64,000 nt of DNA from Rhizobium sp. BK602 (GCF_014195095.1 NZ_JACIBC010000006.1:186001-250000), one strand, 5' to 3'. Counted from the stretch's first letter, positions 15,475 to 29,285 are shown. A program made the numbers and translations. Notes: generated by a model from the sequence alone, not told the origin.

Positions 15475-16491
15475 TCAGGCGGCGTTCGTCGCCTCTCTTG
15501 CCTCGGTTTCGGCCTTGGCGGCCTCGCGCTTCTTGGCAGCATCCGCATATTTCTGGGCGAGGAAGGCGCAGGTCATCAGCTGGACCTGATGGAACAGCAT
15601 CAGCGGCAGGACGATGGCACCGATCCCCTGGCCGGCGAAGATGACGTTGGCCATCGGCACGCCGCTTGCCAGCGACTTCTTCGAGCCGCAGAAGGTGATG
15701 GTGATCTCGTCGGCCTTGGAGAAACCGAGCGCGCGGCTGCCGAACATGGTGATGGAGAGCACCAGCGCCAGAAGCACGATATTGGCGACGATGACGGTGG
15801 CGATGTCGGCGACCGAGAAAGTGTGCCACAGTCCCTCGACGACGGCTTCGCTGAAGGCCGAATAGACCACCATCAGGATCGAGCCGCGATCGACCGGCAT
15901 GAGGATCTGCTTCTTCGAGCGTATCCAGCTGCCGATCCAGGGCTGCAGCAACTGACCGGCGATGAAGGGTGCCAGCAGCTGCAGCATGATCTGTTCCAGC
16001 ACGTCCCAGGAAAAACCACCCTGGCCGCCGACCGAAAAGAGCACGCCGACGAGCAGCGGCGTCAGGAACATGCCGAAGATGTTGGAGGCCGAAGCGGCGC
16101 AGATCGCCGCCGGCACGTTGCCGCCGGCAATCGAGGTGAAGGCGATCGACGACTGCACCGTCGAGGGCAGGACGCTGAGGAAGAGAATGCCGGTATAGAG
16201 CGCCGTCGGCAGAATGCTGGTCGGCACGATCTGCCCCATGCCGAGCGCCAGCAGCGGGAAGATGCCGAAGGTTGTCAGCAGAATGACCAGATGCAGGCGC
16301 CAGTGCAGCAGGCCGGCGATGACGACATCGCGCGACAGGCGGGCGCCATGCAGGAAGAACAGCAGGCCGATGGCGAAATTGGTGGCGATACTGAAATAGT
16401 GGGCGCTCGCCCCCTGGACGGGAAAGAAGGATGCCGTCAGGACCGTGAGCACGAGCAGCATGGTGAAGGTATCGGGGAGAAAGCGGCGCAT
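15475..16491 (-). CDS. Bile acid:sodium symporter-like (SBF-like, YfeH type) transporter
   Basis: A 338-residue inner-membrane protein with about ten hydrophobic helices, of the SBF-like branch of the BASS family. Typical segments are ATNFAIGLLFFLHGARL near the N-terminus, PSTVQSSIAFTSIAGGNVPAAICAASASNIFGMF (discontinuous-helix motif) and FCGSKKSLASGVPMANVIF. The C-terminus is a charged Ala/Lys/Glu tail. Substrates of this branch are largely unknown. It is divergent from a LysR gene with a 107-bp shared promoter, suggesting control by that regulator. Confidence 0.85.
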   Translation of the reverse strand: MRRFLPDTFTMLLVLTVLTASFFPVQGASAHYFSIATNFAIGLLFFLHGARLSRDVVIAGLLHWRLHLVILLTTFGIFPLLALGMGQIVPTSILPTALYTGILFLSVLPSTVQSSIAFTSIAGGNVPAAICAASASNIFGMFLTPLLVGVLFSVGGQGGFSWDVLEQIMLQLLAPFIAGQLLQPWIGSWIRSKKQILMPVDRGSILMVVYSAFSEAVVEGLWHTFSVADIATVIVANIVLLALVLSITMFGSRALGFSKADEITITFCGSKKSLASGVPMANVIFAGQGIGAIVLPLMLFHQVQLMTCAFLAQKYADAAKKREAAKAETEAREATNAA

Positions 16492-16598
16492 CGCGCAAAT
16501 CCAATCGCAATTTCGGGCTACATCTTTTCCCTTGCACATAGACCTATCGCGATCCACGATGCAAGGAATAACAGTTATCATGATATGGGATGACCCGG

Positions 16599-17456
16599 AT
16601 GCTCGACCTTACGCAATTGCGCAGCTTCGTCGGCGTGGCGCAGATGGGAAGTTTCACGCTGGCGGCCGAGCGCCTCGGGCTTGGTCAATCCACGGTCAGC
16701 CAGCATATCCAGCGGCTGGAGACCACACTTGGCCGCAAGCTGCTGGCGCGCGATACGCATCGGGTGGTCCTGACCGGCGATGGAGAGGCGCTGCTCGGCC
16801 ATGCCCGGCAGATGCTGTCCATCGAGGGCGAGGTGCAGCAGCTTTTCGCCGGCAACAGCCTGCGCGGCAATCTGCGGCTCGGCGTCTCCGAGGATTTCGT
16901 CACCAGCCAGCTGCCGGATGTGCTGGAGGAGTTCGTCCGCTCGCATCCTTCCGTCGATCTCGAGCTGACGGTCGCCCTCAGCGGCACGCTCTACGAGATG
17001 CAGGACAATGGCGATCTCGACCTCGTGCTCGCCAAGCGTCGTCTCGGCGACATCAGGGGAAGGCTGGTCTATCGCGAACCGCTGGTCTGGCTGGCGCGCG
17101 ACCCGGAGCGCATCCGGGCGATGGCCGGCCCTCTGCCGCTGATCGCCTTTCCCGCGCCGAGCGTCACGAGGGCCGTGGCGCTGGAGGCGCTTCGGAGGCA
17201 GCAGGTGCCGTGGCGCATCGTCTGCACCTGCGGCAGCCTGAGCGGCCTGACGGCGGCGGCCCGCGCCGGCATGGGCGTTCTCGTCCAGCCGCGCAGCATG
17301 GCGCCGGCGGGACTCACGGAAATCGGGCCGGGCTGGCTGCCGGCGCTGGAGGATGTGGAATTCGTGCTGGTGCCGCGCAAGGGGGCGGACCAACTTCTGG
17401 TTAGCGCCTTGTCCGAGGACATTCTTGCAAAGGTTAGGGGTCTGCGGTCGGCCTGA
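16599..17456 (+). CDS. LysR-family transcriptional regulator
   Basis: A 285-residue LysR regulator starting MLDLTQLRSFVGVAQMGSFT. The helix-turn-helix reads LAAERLGLGQSTVSQHIQRLE, followed by a substrate-binding domain (GNLRLGVSEDFVTSQLPDVLEEF). It is divergent from the SBF-like transporter. TATCATGATA at 16577-16586, a 10-bp palindrome just before the start, may be part of the operator. Inducer unknown. A start three codons earlier at 16590 is possible. Confidence 0.88.
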   Translation: MLDLTQLRSFVGVAQMGSFTLAAERLGLGQSTVSQHIQRLETTLGRKLLARDTHRVVLTGDGEALLGHARQMLSIEGEVQQLFAGNSLRGNLRLGVSEDFVTSQLPDVLEEFVRSHPSVDLELTVALSGTLYEMQDNGDLDLVLAKRRLGDIRGRLVYREPLVWLARDPERIRAMAGPLPLIAFPAPSVTRAVALEALRRQQVPWRIVCTCGSLSGLTAAARAGMGVLVQPRSMAPAGLTEIGPGWLPALEDVEFVLVPRKGADQLLVSALSEDILAKVRGLRSA

Positions 17457-17654
17457 TGAAGGCCAGCGCCAGGACCGATGCGGAAAGCCATGCTGGATCA
17501 GGAGGATAAGATTGGGAAACCGTTAGGATTTCTTCGCCGGCTTCCGTTCTTGCCTTATGCATCTCCGTGTTTGCCGAGCCGGATTCAGGTCGAAGTCAGC
17601 TTTGGCTGCTATCGTGAGTGGCATTGGACGAGCTGCACGAGGATATCAGCCCCC

Positions 17655-17792
17655 ATGACCTATGGTGCCATCTTCATTTCCGGACTTGTAGCCTGCGTAA
17701 TGGCAATGACGGTGATCGTTCATCATGCTCCGGCCTCCGATGATCGCGACCTCTCGAATTCCGCAATGTTCGCGCATCGGAATCAAGAATAG
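17655..17792 (+). CDS. Possible small single-pass membrane protein
   Basis: A 45-residue reading frame, MTYGAIFISGLVACVMAMTV then a polar tail ending AMFAHRNQE. The N-terminal half is one hydrophobic helix. GAGGA is 11 bases upstream of the ATG. A strong terminator starts 20 bases after the stop, consistent with a short transcript. There is no family assignment, and it could be chance. Confidence 0.3.
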   Translation: MTYGAIFISGLVACVMAMTVIVHHAPASDDRDLSNSAMFAHRNQE

Positions 17793-17811
17793 ACTTTTGT
17801 CCGCCTGACTG

Positions 17812-17849
17812 AGCGCCGGCTGGCCGCAACCAGTCCGGCGCTTTTTTTT
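17812..17849 (+). terminator. Rho-independent terminator
   Basis: AGCGCCGG-CTGG paired with CCAGTCCGGCGCT (one bulged base) followed by eight T on the plus strand. Confidence 0.85.
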
Positions 17850-17853
17850 GTCG

Positions 17854-18900
17854 TCAAGCGAGGCAGGCCAGGAAGCCGGCGACATCCTCCTCGGTCGTGG
17901 CGAAACTGGTGACGAGGCGGATGAGCGCCTCGTTCTCGCCGACCAGGTCCGGCCGCGCTTCCGGGATCGGCCATTCATAGAATTTCGCGCCCTTGTCCTC
18001 GGCGCTTTTGGCCGCCGATTTGGAGATGACGGCGAAGACTTCGTTCGAGGCGGTCGGCCAAGCCAGGCGTGCGTCCGGCGTCCGTTCGATGCCGGCGCGC
18101 AGCCGGTCGGCCATGCGGTTGGAATGGCGGGCGAGATCGAGCCAGAGGCCGTCTTCGAAATAGCCGTCGAACTGGGCGGCGATGAAGCGCGACTTGGAGA
18201 AGAGCTGGGCGGCGCGCTTGCGGATGAAATGCATTTCCTTCGCCTGCTCGGGATTGAAGAAGACGATCGCCTCGGCGCACCAGCAGCCGTTCTTCGTGCC
18301 GCCGAAGGAGAGGATGTCGACGCCGCGCTTCCAGGTCATCTCCGCCGGGCTGGCGTCGAGCGCGACCAGCGCATTGGCAAAACGGGCGCCATCCATGTGC
18401 AGTGGCAGGCCGTTCGCCTTGCTGATGGCGGCGATGGCGTCGATCTCGGCCAGGGAATAGACGGTGCCGACTTCGGTCGCCTGGGTAATGGTCACGGCGG
18501 CGGCACGGCCATGATGGATGGCGTCCTGCGGGAAGCGGGCGACCTTGGTGGCAAGCGCCTTCGGATCGATCTTGCCGAGCGCGCCCTCAACGGTCGCGAG
18601 CCTTGCGCCGCCGAAGAAATCCGGTGCGCCGCATTCGTCTTCGGCGACATGCGCCTCGGCATGGCAGAAACTGATGCCGCCCGGTTTCTGGACGCTGGCG
18701 AGCGACAGCGAATTGGCGGCCGTGCCGGTCGCGACGAAGAAGACGGAGACCTCGCGCTCAAACAGCTCGGCGAATTTGGCTTCGACGCGTTTGTCGAGAT
18801 CGCTGGTGCCATAGGCTGAAGCGAAACCGCCGGATTCGGCGAGGAGGCGTTCGGCGATCTTGGAATGGGCGCCGGCCCAGTTGTCGGAAGCAAAGAACAT
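17854..18900 (-). CDS. ltaE: Low-specificity L-threonine aldolase
   Basis: A 348-residue PLP enzyme of the beta-eliminating lyase family, cleaving L-threonine or L-allo-threonine to glycine and acetaldehyde. Motifs: MFFASDNWAGAHSKI, FVATGTAANSLSLA, HAEAHVAEDECGAPDFFGGARL, LHMDGARFANALVAL, and the PLP lysine in ILSFGGTKNGCW. Length fits the family. The frame is open further upstream, but the homologous start is at 18900. It is monocistronic. Confidence 0.92.
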   Translation of the reverse strand: MFFASDNWAGAHSKIAERLLAESGGFASAYGTSDLDKRVEAKFAELFEREVSVFFVATGTAANSLSLASVQKPGGISFCHAEAHVAEDECGAPDFFGGARLATVEGALGKIDPKALATKVARFPQDAIHHGRAAAVTITQATEVGTVYSLAEIDAIAAISKANGLPLHMDGARFANALVALDASPAEMTWKRGVDILSFGGTKNGCWCAEAIVFFNPEQAKEMHFIRKRAAQLFSKSRFIAAQFDGYFEDGLWLDLARHSNRMADRLRAGIERTPDARLAWPTASNEVFAVISKSAAKSAEDKGAKFYEWPIPEARPDLVGENEALIRLVTSFATTEEDVAGFLACLA

Positions 18901-19463
18901 GAAAAGGCACCAATTGAAGTTGCGGGATGGGGAGGATCGGCAAAGTTCGCTGGACATTAGTCCAATATGGCCGCCTATCAAGTGCGCTATCTCGAAGGAT
19001 TCATCACTGAAATTGATGGACGCAATCAACAATTAAAATAATGCGCCACCGCGAAATTTTCTTGCTTCAATTATGCAACATAGGCAATCTTGCTTCGTGC
19101 ACTGACGAAATTTTGCCGTTTTGCTCTTGCGGAGCCGGGCGCTTTCTGTCATAGAGCTGGTGAATTAGGACAGGGTTGCTGTCCTATTTTGGCCGCCGAG
19201 GCCGAAGATGCGCTTGGGGTCCTGACGATGTCGGGATTTCGAGCTATAGTCACCGGGAGCGCACCCAATCGACGCCGTCGAGGCGGCAGGGTGCCGCGGC
19301 GGTGGAATAGCAAGGCGCGGAACGCTGACGACGGGCTCCACCGAGGGCCAGGTCTGCGACCGGATCTTCACAATGCAACAGCGCTGTCGCGCGTCGGACC
19401 GGGTAACGGAGCGGCGCGGGATAAAGGATCGCCCGCGCCGCGGGCCTTACCGGAGGGAAGACG
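18901..19463. other. 563-bp region carrying the gltB promoter and leader
   Basis: The left part is AT-rich upstream sequence of the threonine aldolase gene. A perfect 8-bp hairpin TAGGACAG-GGTTG-CTGTCCTA followed by TTTT lies at 19166-19190 and could end or attenuate a plus-strand transcript. A promoter-like pair is at 19221-19249. About 200 bases of GC-rich, probably structured leader precede gltB. No gene seen. Confidence 0.55.
19221..19249 (+). promoter_or_regulatory. Putative gltB promoter
   Basis: CCTGAC (19221-19226), 17-bp spacer, CTATAG (19244-19249), a fair match to the alphaproteobacterial housekeeping promoter. It would give a leader of about 208 nt. Confidence 0.45.
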
Positions 19464-24203
<4,740 letters not shown>

Positions 24204-24217
24204 TTGGGATATGAGCA

Positions 24218-24249
24218 ATTCTGTGATATGACGTGTCATATCACAGAAT
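24218..24249. promoter_or_regulatory. 32-bp perfect palindrome, probable VapB operator
   Basis: ATTCTGTGATATGAC, a two-base centre GT, then GTCATATCACAGAAT: fifteen perfectly paired bases each side. It starts 15 bases after the gltB stop and ends 10 bases before the vapB ATG. Toxin-antitoxin pairs of this kind repress themselves through such inverted repeats. Confidence 0.75.
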
Positions 24250-24259
24250 GGAGGCGCCT

Positions 24260-24523
24260 ATGAACGAACACTCACAGGTCACCAAGATTGCTCAAGTTTT
24301 CAACAATGGCCGGAGCCGAGCGATCAGGATTCCGAAGGAATTCGAATTCGATGCGGATCAAGTTGAGATTCGTATGGATGAAGACGGCGATCTGATTGTT
24401 CATCCGGTGAAGCGCAGAACTTTGCTGGAAGTTTTGGCAGGGTTGGAACCGCTGCCGCCAGAAGATCGCATGCCAGAGCTCAACGACGACGATCTGCCGC
24501 CGTTGAGAGATGTGAATTTCTAA
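24260..24523 (+). CDS. vapB: VapB-type antitoxin
   Basis: An 87-residue antitoxin with an N-terminal AbrB/SpoVT swapped-hairpin DNA-binding domain (VTKIAQVFNNGRSRAIRIPKEFEF, then VEIRMDEDGDLIVHPVKR). The acidic C-terminus (LPPEDRMPELNDDDLPPLRDVNF) is the part expected to wrap around the toxin. The start has GGAGGCGCCT just upstream. The stop overlaps the toxin start (TAATG), coupling translation. The DNA is visibly less GC-rich than gltB and gltD. Confidence 0.92.
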   Translation: MNEHSQVTKIAQVFNNGRSRAIRIPKEFEFDADQVEIRMDEDGDLIVHPVKRRTLLEVLAGLEPLPPEDRMPELNDDDLPPLRDVNF

Positions 24524-24921
24524 TGTTTTACCTGCTCGACACAAATACGCTCTCGCGTCTTTCTAGTGATCCGCATGGTGACGTTAGCCGAAAGATTGCT
24601 GAACTCGGCGTTGATGATGTGGTGACGAGTGTCATTGTTGCCGGTGAAGTCGAGTTTGGTTTGGAGTCGAGAGGGTCTGAAAGGCTACGCCTGAATATGG
24701 AGGCGATCTTGCGGGCTATCAGGGTGATGCCTTTGGAGAATTCAGCCTATCGCCACTACGGGTGGCTGCGGGCGGATTTGAGAAGGAAAGGTACTCCAAT
24801 TGGTCCGAATGATCTTTGGATCGCTGCCCATGCTTTGGCGCTGGATGCGGTGCTGGTGACGGACAATGAAGGTGAATTCTCCCGCGTGCCGGGATTGAAG
24901 ATAGAAAACTGGCTGCGTTAG
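24523..24921 (+). CDS. vapC: VapC-type PIN-domain ribonuclease toxin
   Basis: A 132-residue PIN-domain toxin. The acidic active-site residues expected are visible: Asp in MFYLLDTNTLSRL, Glu in VIVAGEVEFGLE, Asp in IGPNDLWIAAHAL and Asp in VLVTDNEGEF. VapC enzymes cleave tRNA or rRNA and are neutralised by VapB. It sits between gltB and gltD on the same strand, with only 27 bases to gltD, so it may be part of the same mRNA. The active site is intact, so it is probably functional. Confidence 0.93.
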   Translation: MFYLLDTNTLSRLSSDPHGDVSRKIAELGVDDVVTSVIVAGEVEFGLESRGSERLRLNMEAILRAIRVMPLENSAYRHYGWLRADLRRKGTPIGPNDLWIAAHALALDAVLVTDNEGEFSRVPGLKIENWLR

Positions 24922-24948
24922 CAGCATTTGATGAATAGGGACGAAAGC

Positions 24949-26403
24949 ATGGGCAAGGTAACAGGCTTCTTGGAAATCGACCGGCAGGTGGCGAAGTATC
25001 AGCCGGCGTCGGATCGTATCCGGCATTTCCGCGAATTCACGATACCCATGTCGGACCCGGAAGTGCAGAAACAGGCCGCGCGCTGCATGGACTGTGGCAT
25101 TCCCTATTGCCATGGCCCGACCGGCTGCCCGGTGCACAACCAGATCCCAGACTGGAACGACCTCGTCTACAACAACAATTGGGAAGAGGCGATCCGCAAC
25201 CTGCATTCGACCAACAACTTCCCGGAATTTACCGGCCGCGTCTGCCCCGCGCCCTGCGAGGAAGCCTGCACGCTGAACCTCGAGGATGCGCCGGTCGCGA
25301 TCAAGACCGTGGAGCAGGCGATCGCCGACAAGGCCTATGAACTCGGCTTCATCCGCCCGCAGCCGGCAACCGTCCACACCGGCAAGAAGGTCGCCGTCAT
25401 CGGCTCCGGCCCGGCCGGCATGGCAGCGGCCCAGCAGCTCGGCCGCGCCGGACATGACGTCCATGTCTATGAGCGCGAGACGAAGGCCGGCGGCCTGCTG
25501 CGCTATGGCATCCCGGACTTCAAGATGGAGAAGAACTTCATCGACCGCCGCGTCGAGCAGATGAAGGGCGAGGGCGTGACCTTCCATTGCGGCGTCAATG
25601 TCGGCGTCGACGTCAAGGTCGAGCAGCTTCTGGCCGATTATGACGCCGTTCTCTATTGCGGCGGCTCGGAAACTCCGCGCGAGGCCGGCATTCCCGGCAC
25701 CGGACTGGCGGGCGTCCACGACGCCATGCCCTATCTGGTGCAGCAGAACCGCCGCGTCGGCCGCGAAAACATCGACAGCGTCGGCTGGCCGTCCGATCCG
25801 ATTCTGGCCGGCGGCAAGCATATCGTCGTCGTCGGTGGCGGCGATACCGCGTCCGACTGCGTCGGCACGGCGTTCCGCCAGGGCGCCGTCAAGGTGACCC
25901 AGCTCGACATCCGCCCGCAACCGCCGGAGAAGGAAGACAAGCTCGCCGTCTGGCCGTTCTGGGCGACGAAGATGCGCACCTCCTCCTCGCAGGCCGAGGG
26001 TGCCGTGCGCGAATTCCAGGTCGCGACGCTGGAATTCATTGGCGAAGACGGCGTGCTGACCGGCGTGAAGTGCTGCGAAGTCGACGATCGCCGCAAGCCG
26101 ATCGCCGGGACGGAATTCATCATCCGCGCCGATCTCGCCTTCATCGCCATCGGTTTCCGCGGCCCCTTCACCGACAGTGTTCTCAAGGAGCTGGACGGCA
26201 AGCTGACGCTCAACACCGACAAGCGCGGCTCGACCAACGTCGTCGCCAACGACAAGGACTACAAGAGCTCGGTCGACAAGTTCTGGACCGCCGGCGACGT
26301 CCGCCGTGGCCAGTCGCTGGTGGTTTGGGCGATCCGCGAGGGCCGTCAGGCCGCGCGCGCCATTGACGAAGCCCTGATGGGTTCGACGGTGTTGCCGCGG
26401 TAA
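24949..26403 (+). CDS. gltD: Glutamate synthase (NADPH) small subunit
   Basis: A 484-residue beta subunit that takes electrons from NADPH and passes them to GltB. The N-terminal cysteine-rich segment (CMDCGIPYCHGPTGCPV and CPAPCEEAC) binds [4Fe-4S] clusters. The FAD site is KVAVIGSGPAGMAAAQQLG, and the NADPH site HIVVVGGGDTASDCVG. The C-terminal DKFWTAGDVRRGQSLVVWAI closes the FAD pocket. The start MGKVTGFLEIDRQ has GGGACGAA upstream, inside the short gap after vapC. Confidence 0.97.
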   Translation: MGKVTGFLEIDRQVAKYQPASDRIRHFREFTIPMSDPEVQKQAARCMDCGIPYCHGPTGCPVHNQIPDWNDLVYNNNWEEAIRNLHSTNNFPEFTGRVCPAPCEEACTLNLEDAPVAIKTVEQAIADKAYELGFIRPQPATVHTGKKVAVIGSGPAGMAAAQQLGRAGHDVHVYERETKAGGLLRYGIPDFKMEKNFIDRRVEQMKGEGVTFHCGVNVGVDVKVEQLLADYDAVLYCGGSETPREAGIPGTGLAGVHDAMPYLVQQNRRVGRENIDSVGWPSDPILAGGKHIVVVGGGDTASDCVGTAFRQGAVKVTQLDIRPQPPEKEDKLAVWPFWATKMRTSSSQAEGAVREFQVATLEFIGEDGVLTGVKCCEVDDRRKPIAGTEFIIRADLAFIAIGFRGPFTDSVLKELDGKLTLNTDKRGSTNVVANDKDYKSSVDKFWTAGDVRRGQSLVVWAIREGRQAARAIDEALMGSTVLPR

Positions 26404-26436
26404 GACCGTCTGGCATCTTCAGGCAATGATCTGAAG

Positions 26437-26469
26437 GCCGGGTTCGAACGAACCCGGCTTTCGCTTTTA
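26437..26469 (+). terminator. Rho-independent terminator of the glt operon
   Basis: A perfect 10-bp stem GCCGGGTTCG/CGAACCCGGC followed by TTTCGCTTTT, 34 bases after gltD. Confidence 0.85.
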
Positions 26470-26569
26470 TCGGTTCGCGGCAATGTTCCGAGTTGTCAAA
26501 CAGCATTCGCCAAACGCACGCAGCGCTCGGTTGTCGTGCTCTCGATCCGGAGTTTCTCACGGGTGAGCT

Positions 26570-27772
26570 TCAGCGCGCCGTCCCCGGCAGCCGATAATCA
26601 TCCACGCGTCCCGTCGGTGCCGGGGCCATCTGGCCCTTTTCGACCAGGAGATCGCGCGGCGAGGGCGTGGAGGGTGTCGGGGCGGGAGCGCCGCCGAGGA
26701 GCTGGGCGCCGCCGTCGAGATTGGGATCGGAGAGGCTCATCGGCAGCGTCCGAGTGATCTTTTCCATCTCCGTTGCCGGCAGGTTGGCCTGTTCGGCCGG
26801 CAGGGCATTGGCGCCGTCCAGGCGGGTGATATCGGGGCTTGCCTGGTCGCCAAGCAGGCGGCGCGCCGGCTTTTCGACATAGAAGGCCACCTTGCGCTTG
26901 CCCGCGGCCGTCAGGTTAACGCCGTCGGCGGTGCGTAGCCGCACCTGCTGGCCGTTGATGTCGGAGCCGGTGACGATGAACTCGCCGTTCTGATCGGTGA
27001 AGCCGTCCCAGATGTCGATGAACTCGCCGCCGACGCTGGTAACCTGGCTCTGATAGAGCTGATTGAGCTTCAGCGCGCTTGCCGTCAACTGGTCCGAGCC
27101 GAAGGATGGCAGGCCGACCCAGAGCAGGGGGATATGGCGGCTCGTCACCAGCTTGACGAATTGCTGCACGCGCTCCTCATAGGCGAGGAACCAGGGATCG
27201 GTGCCGTATTTTTCATTGAGGCCGTCGCCAATGATCTGCTGGCGGTCGTTGGCGCCGATCATGACGACCACCATGGCCGGCTTCATCTGATCCAGCATGG
27301 TCGGCAGCTGCTGCGGCCAGTTGTAATAGTCCTGGCGCACGAGGCCGGAGGCGACGGTGCCGCGGGTCTGAACGACGACGCCCGGAGACGTGGAGAAGGC
27401 ATTTTCCAGCCCGTCGCCTAGGCCGCTTGCCAGGAAATCCCCGACGACGAGGATCGTCTTGGCGTCGGGCATTTTTTCCGCCGGCGGTGGTGTTTCGGGC
27501 TGTACCTCCACCTGGCGCGGTGGCGGAGGGGGACGTTTGCGCGGTGGCGTCGCGCGACGCGGCGCCGGCTGTCCGGCGGGTTCGTCGTAAACATCCGGTT
27601 CGGAATTGCCGAACAGCATGTCGAGCAGCGTCTTGCGCGGCCGCTGCTGCGCCTCCGCCGTGGTCGACAAGGCGGCAACGACCAGGCAACCGGCGAGAAG
27701 CATCGCAAGAACGGCTCTCGCAGCGGCCGTGATCGGGGCGGCCATGATCAGGGCGGTCGGTCGGTTTTTCAT
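26570..27772 (-). CDS. DUF459 SGNH-fold protein, catalytic residues not conserved
   Basis: A 400-residue exported protein. A long signal peptide (ARAVLAMLLAGCLVVAALSTTAEA) is followed by a Pro/Arg-rich stretch (residues about 70-100), then an SGNH-hydrolase-like domain. Block I reads VVGDFLASGLGDGL, with Phe where the nucleophilic Ser of GDS would be. Block III GANDRQ is present. Block V reads DGVNLTAAG, with Asn where His is usual. The acidic C-terminal tail is low complexity. It probably binds rather than cleaves esters. It lies 86 bases after the lytic transglycosylase gene, suggesting a cell-wall role. Confidence 0.8.
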   Translation of the reverse strand: MKNRPTALIMAAPITAAARAVLAMLLAGCLVVAALSTTAEAQQRPRKTLLDMLFGNSEPDVYDEPAGQPAPRRATPPRKRPPPPPRQVEVQPETPPPAEKMPDAKTILVVGDFLASGLGDGLENAFSTSPGVVVQTRGTVASGLVRQDYYNWPQQLPTMLDQMKPAMVVVMIGANDRQQIIGDGLNEKYGTDPWFLAYEERVQQFVKLVTSRHIPLLWVGLPSFGSDQLTASALKLNQLYQSQVTSVGGEFIDIWDGFTDQNGEFIVTGSDINGQQVRLRTADGVNLTAAGKRKVAFYVEKPARRLLGDQASPDITRLDGANALPAEQANLPATEMEKITRTLPMSLSDPNLDGGAQLLGGAPAPTPSTPSPRDLLVEKGQMAPAPTGRVDDYRLPGTAR

Positions 27773-27858
27773 CGGGCTCTTTCCGCGCACTGCCCTATGG
27801 TCGCATGATGACGGCGTCCGCGTCCAGCACATCCGGGGTTCATGGCCGAAGCGGCTGC

Positions 27859-29097
27859 TTATTTGCGCAGCGCCTTCAACAGGCTCATCGAGGGTTCGCC
27901 ATCGGCATCCATGCCCATGCGCTGCTGAACGGCGGCGATGGCGGCCTTGGAGCCGGAGCCGAAATTGCCATCGACGACGCCGTCGTAATAGCCGAGCTCC
28001 TTCAGGCGGGTTTGCAGCTCGAACTTCTGCTTGACATCCAGCGTGCCGCTCGGGCGTGGCCAGGATTGCTGCATGCCGCCATAACCGGCGAGCTGGTCGG
28101 CGAGCAGGCCGACGGCGATCGCGTAGCTGTCGGAGGCGTTGTAGCGCTTGATGGTGAAGAAATTGCCGGTCATCAGGAAGCCCGGTCCGTTCGGTCCGCC
28201 CGGCATCTTCAGCTGCGCGCGCTCGGCGCCGGTGCGGAAGCCCTTGCCGTTCGGGCGGGCAAAGCCGAGGGCGGCCCATTGGGCGAGCGTGTGGGTCTTG
28301 CCTGCCTGCGCGCCGCCGCCCGGCGGCACGGTGACCTCGTAGCCCCAGGTCTGGCCGGTGTTCCAGCCGTTCTTGGCCAGCAGATTGGCGGTCGTGGCCA
28401 GCGCATCGGGAACGGAATTCCAGATATCGGCATGGCCGCTGCCGTCGGCGTCGACGGCGTAGAGAAGATAGCTGGTCGGGATGAACTGTGTGTGGCCCAT
28501 GGCGCCGGCCCACGAACCGGTCAGTTCCTTGCGCGATATGTCGCCGTTCTGCAGGATCTTCAGCGCGGCGATCAGCTGCTTCTTGGCGTAGCCGGCGCGC
28601 CGGGGATCGGCATAGGCAAGCGTCGCCAATGCGCGGGGAACATAATGCAGCTTCTCATCCTTGGCGAGAACCGCGCCGTAATTCGATTCCATCGACCAGA
28701 TGGCCAGCATGATATTGCGGTCCACGCCGAAATGCTGCTCGAGCGAGCGCAATGTGGAGGCGTATTTGACCGCCATCTTCCGGCCAACATCGACGGTATA
28801 GGGATTGACACGGGAGTCCAAGTAATCCCAGATCTGGGATTTGAACTCCGGTTGATATTGCGCTTTTTCGAGGACCGTGGGGTCTGGGTCCGTCACGCCG
28901 GCAAATGCGTTGCGATAGGTCGACTGCGTAATGCCGCTCTTGGCCGCGGTGGCGTAGAAGCCCGCGATCCATTTTTGGAACCCAGCGTCCGCATTGGCGT
29001 TAACGGGAGCCAGTCCCGCAAAGGCGCCGAGCGCAAGCGCCAGAGCGAGACCACGAAGGGAGAGTTTGCGGTTTGAGGTCATTACAGCCGTGTCCAT
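27859..29097 (-). CDS. Lytic murein transglycosylase (MltB-like, SLT_2) with peptidoglycan-binding domain
   Basis: A 412-residue periplasmic enzyme cleaving the MurNAc-GlcNAc bond with 1,6-anhydro product. A signal peptide (LRGLALALALGAFAGLAPVNANA) is followed by the SLT_2 domain with the catalytic Glu in LAIWSMESNYGAVL and the GAMGHTQFIPTSY motif. At the C-terminus is a PG_binding_1 domain (LQTRLKELGYYDGVVDGNFGSGSKAAIAAVQQRMG). Start choice is uncertain (29097 or 29082), since neither has a clear Shine-Dalgarno. Probably co-transcribed with the DUF459 gene. Confidence 0.92.
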   Translation of the reverse strand: MDTAVMTSNRKLSLRGLALALALGAFAGLAPVNANADAGFQKWIAGFYATAAKSGITQSTYRNAFAGVTDPDPTVLEKAQYQPEFKSQIWDYLDSRVNPYTVDVGRKMAVKYASTLRSLEQHFGVDRNIMLAIWSMESNYGAVLAKDEKLHYVPRALATLAYADPRRAGYAKKQLIAALKILQNGDISRKELTGSWAGAMGHTQFIPTSYLLYAVDADGSGHADIWNSVPDALATTANLLAKNGWNTGQTWGYEVTVPPGGGAQAGKTHTLAQWAALGFARPNGKGFRTGAERAQLKMPGGPNGPGFLMTGNFFTIKRYNASDSYAIAVGLLADQLAGYGGMQQSWPRPSGTLDVKQKFELQTRLKELGYYDGVVDGNFGSGSKAAIAAVQQRMGMDADGEPSMSLLKALRK

Positions 29098-29285
29098 AGA
29101 TACTTGGATTTCGGAGCGGCGATGCGCGCGGCATCCGCCTGAACATGACACTACAAGAACGAAGTCAACAAATTCTTTACCATGGAAGCCGGGGTCAGTC
29201 ATCATTTGCAAAACAGTAGCAAACCTATACTACTGAGCTTCCGAACAGCTTGGCGCAAAGCGATTTAATTCCCCAGGAGGTATGA

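Larger units (their letters stand above)
17457..17853. other. 397-bp gap between LysR and threonine aldolase genes
   Basis: Holds one doubtful small plus-strand ORF (17655-17792) and a strong plus-strand terminator at 17812-17849. Nothing else is supported. Confidence 0.5.
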
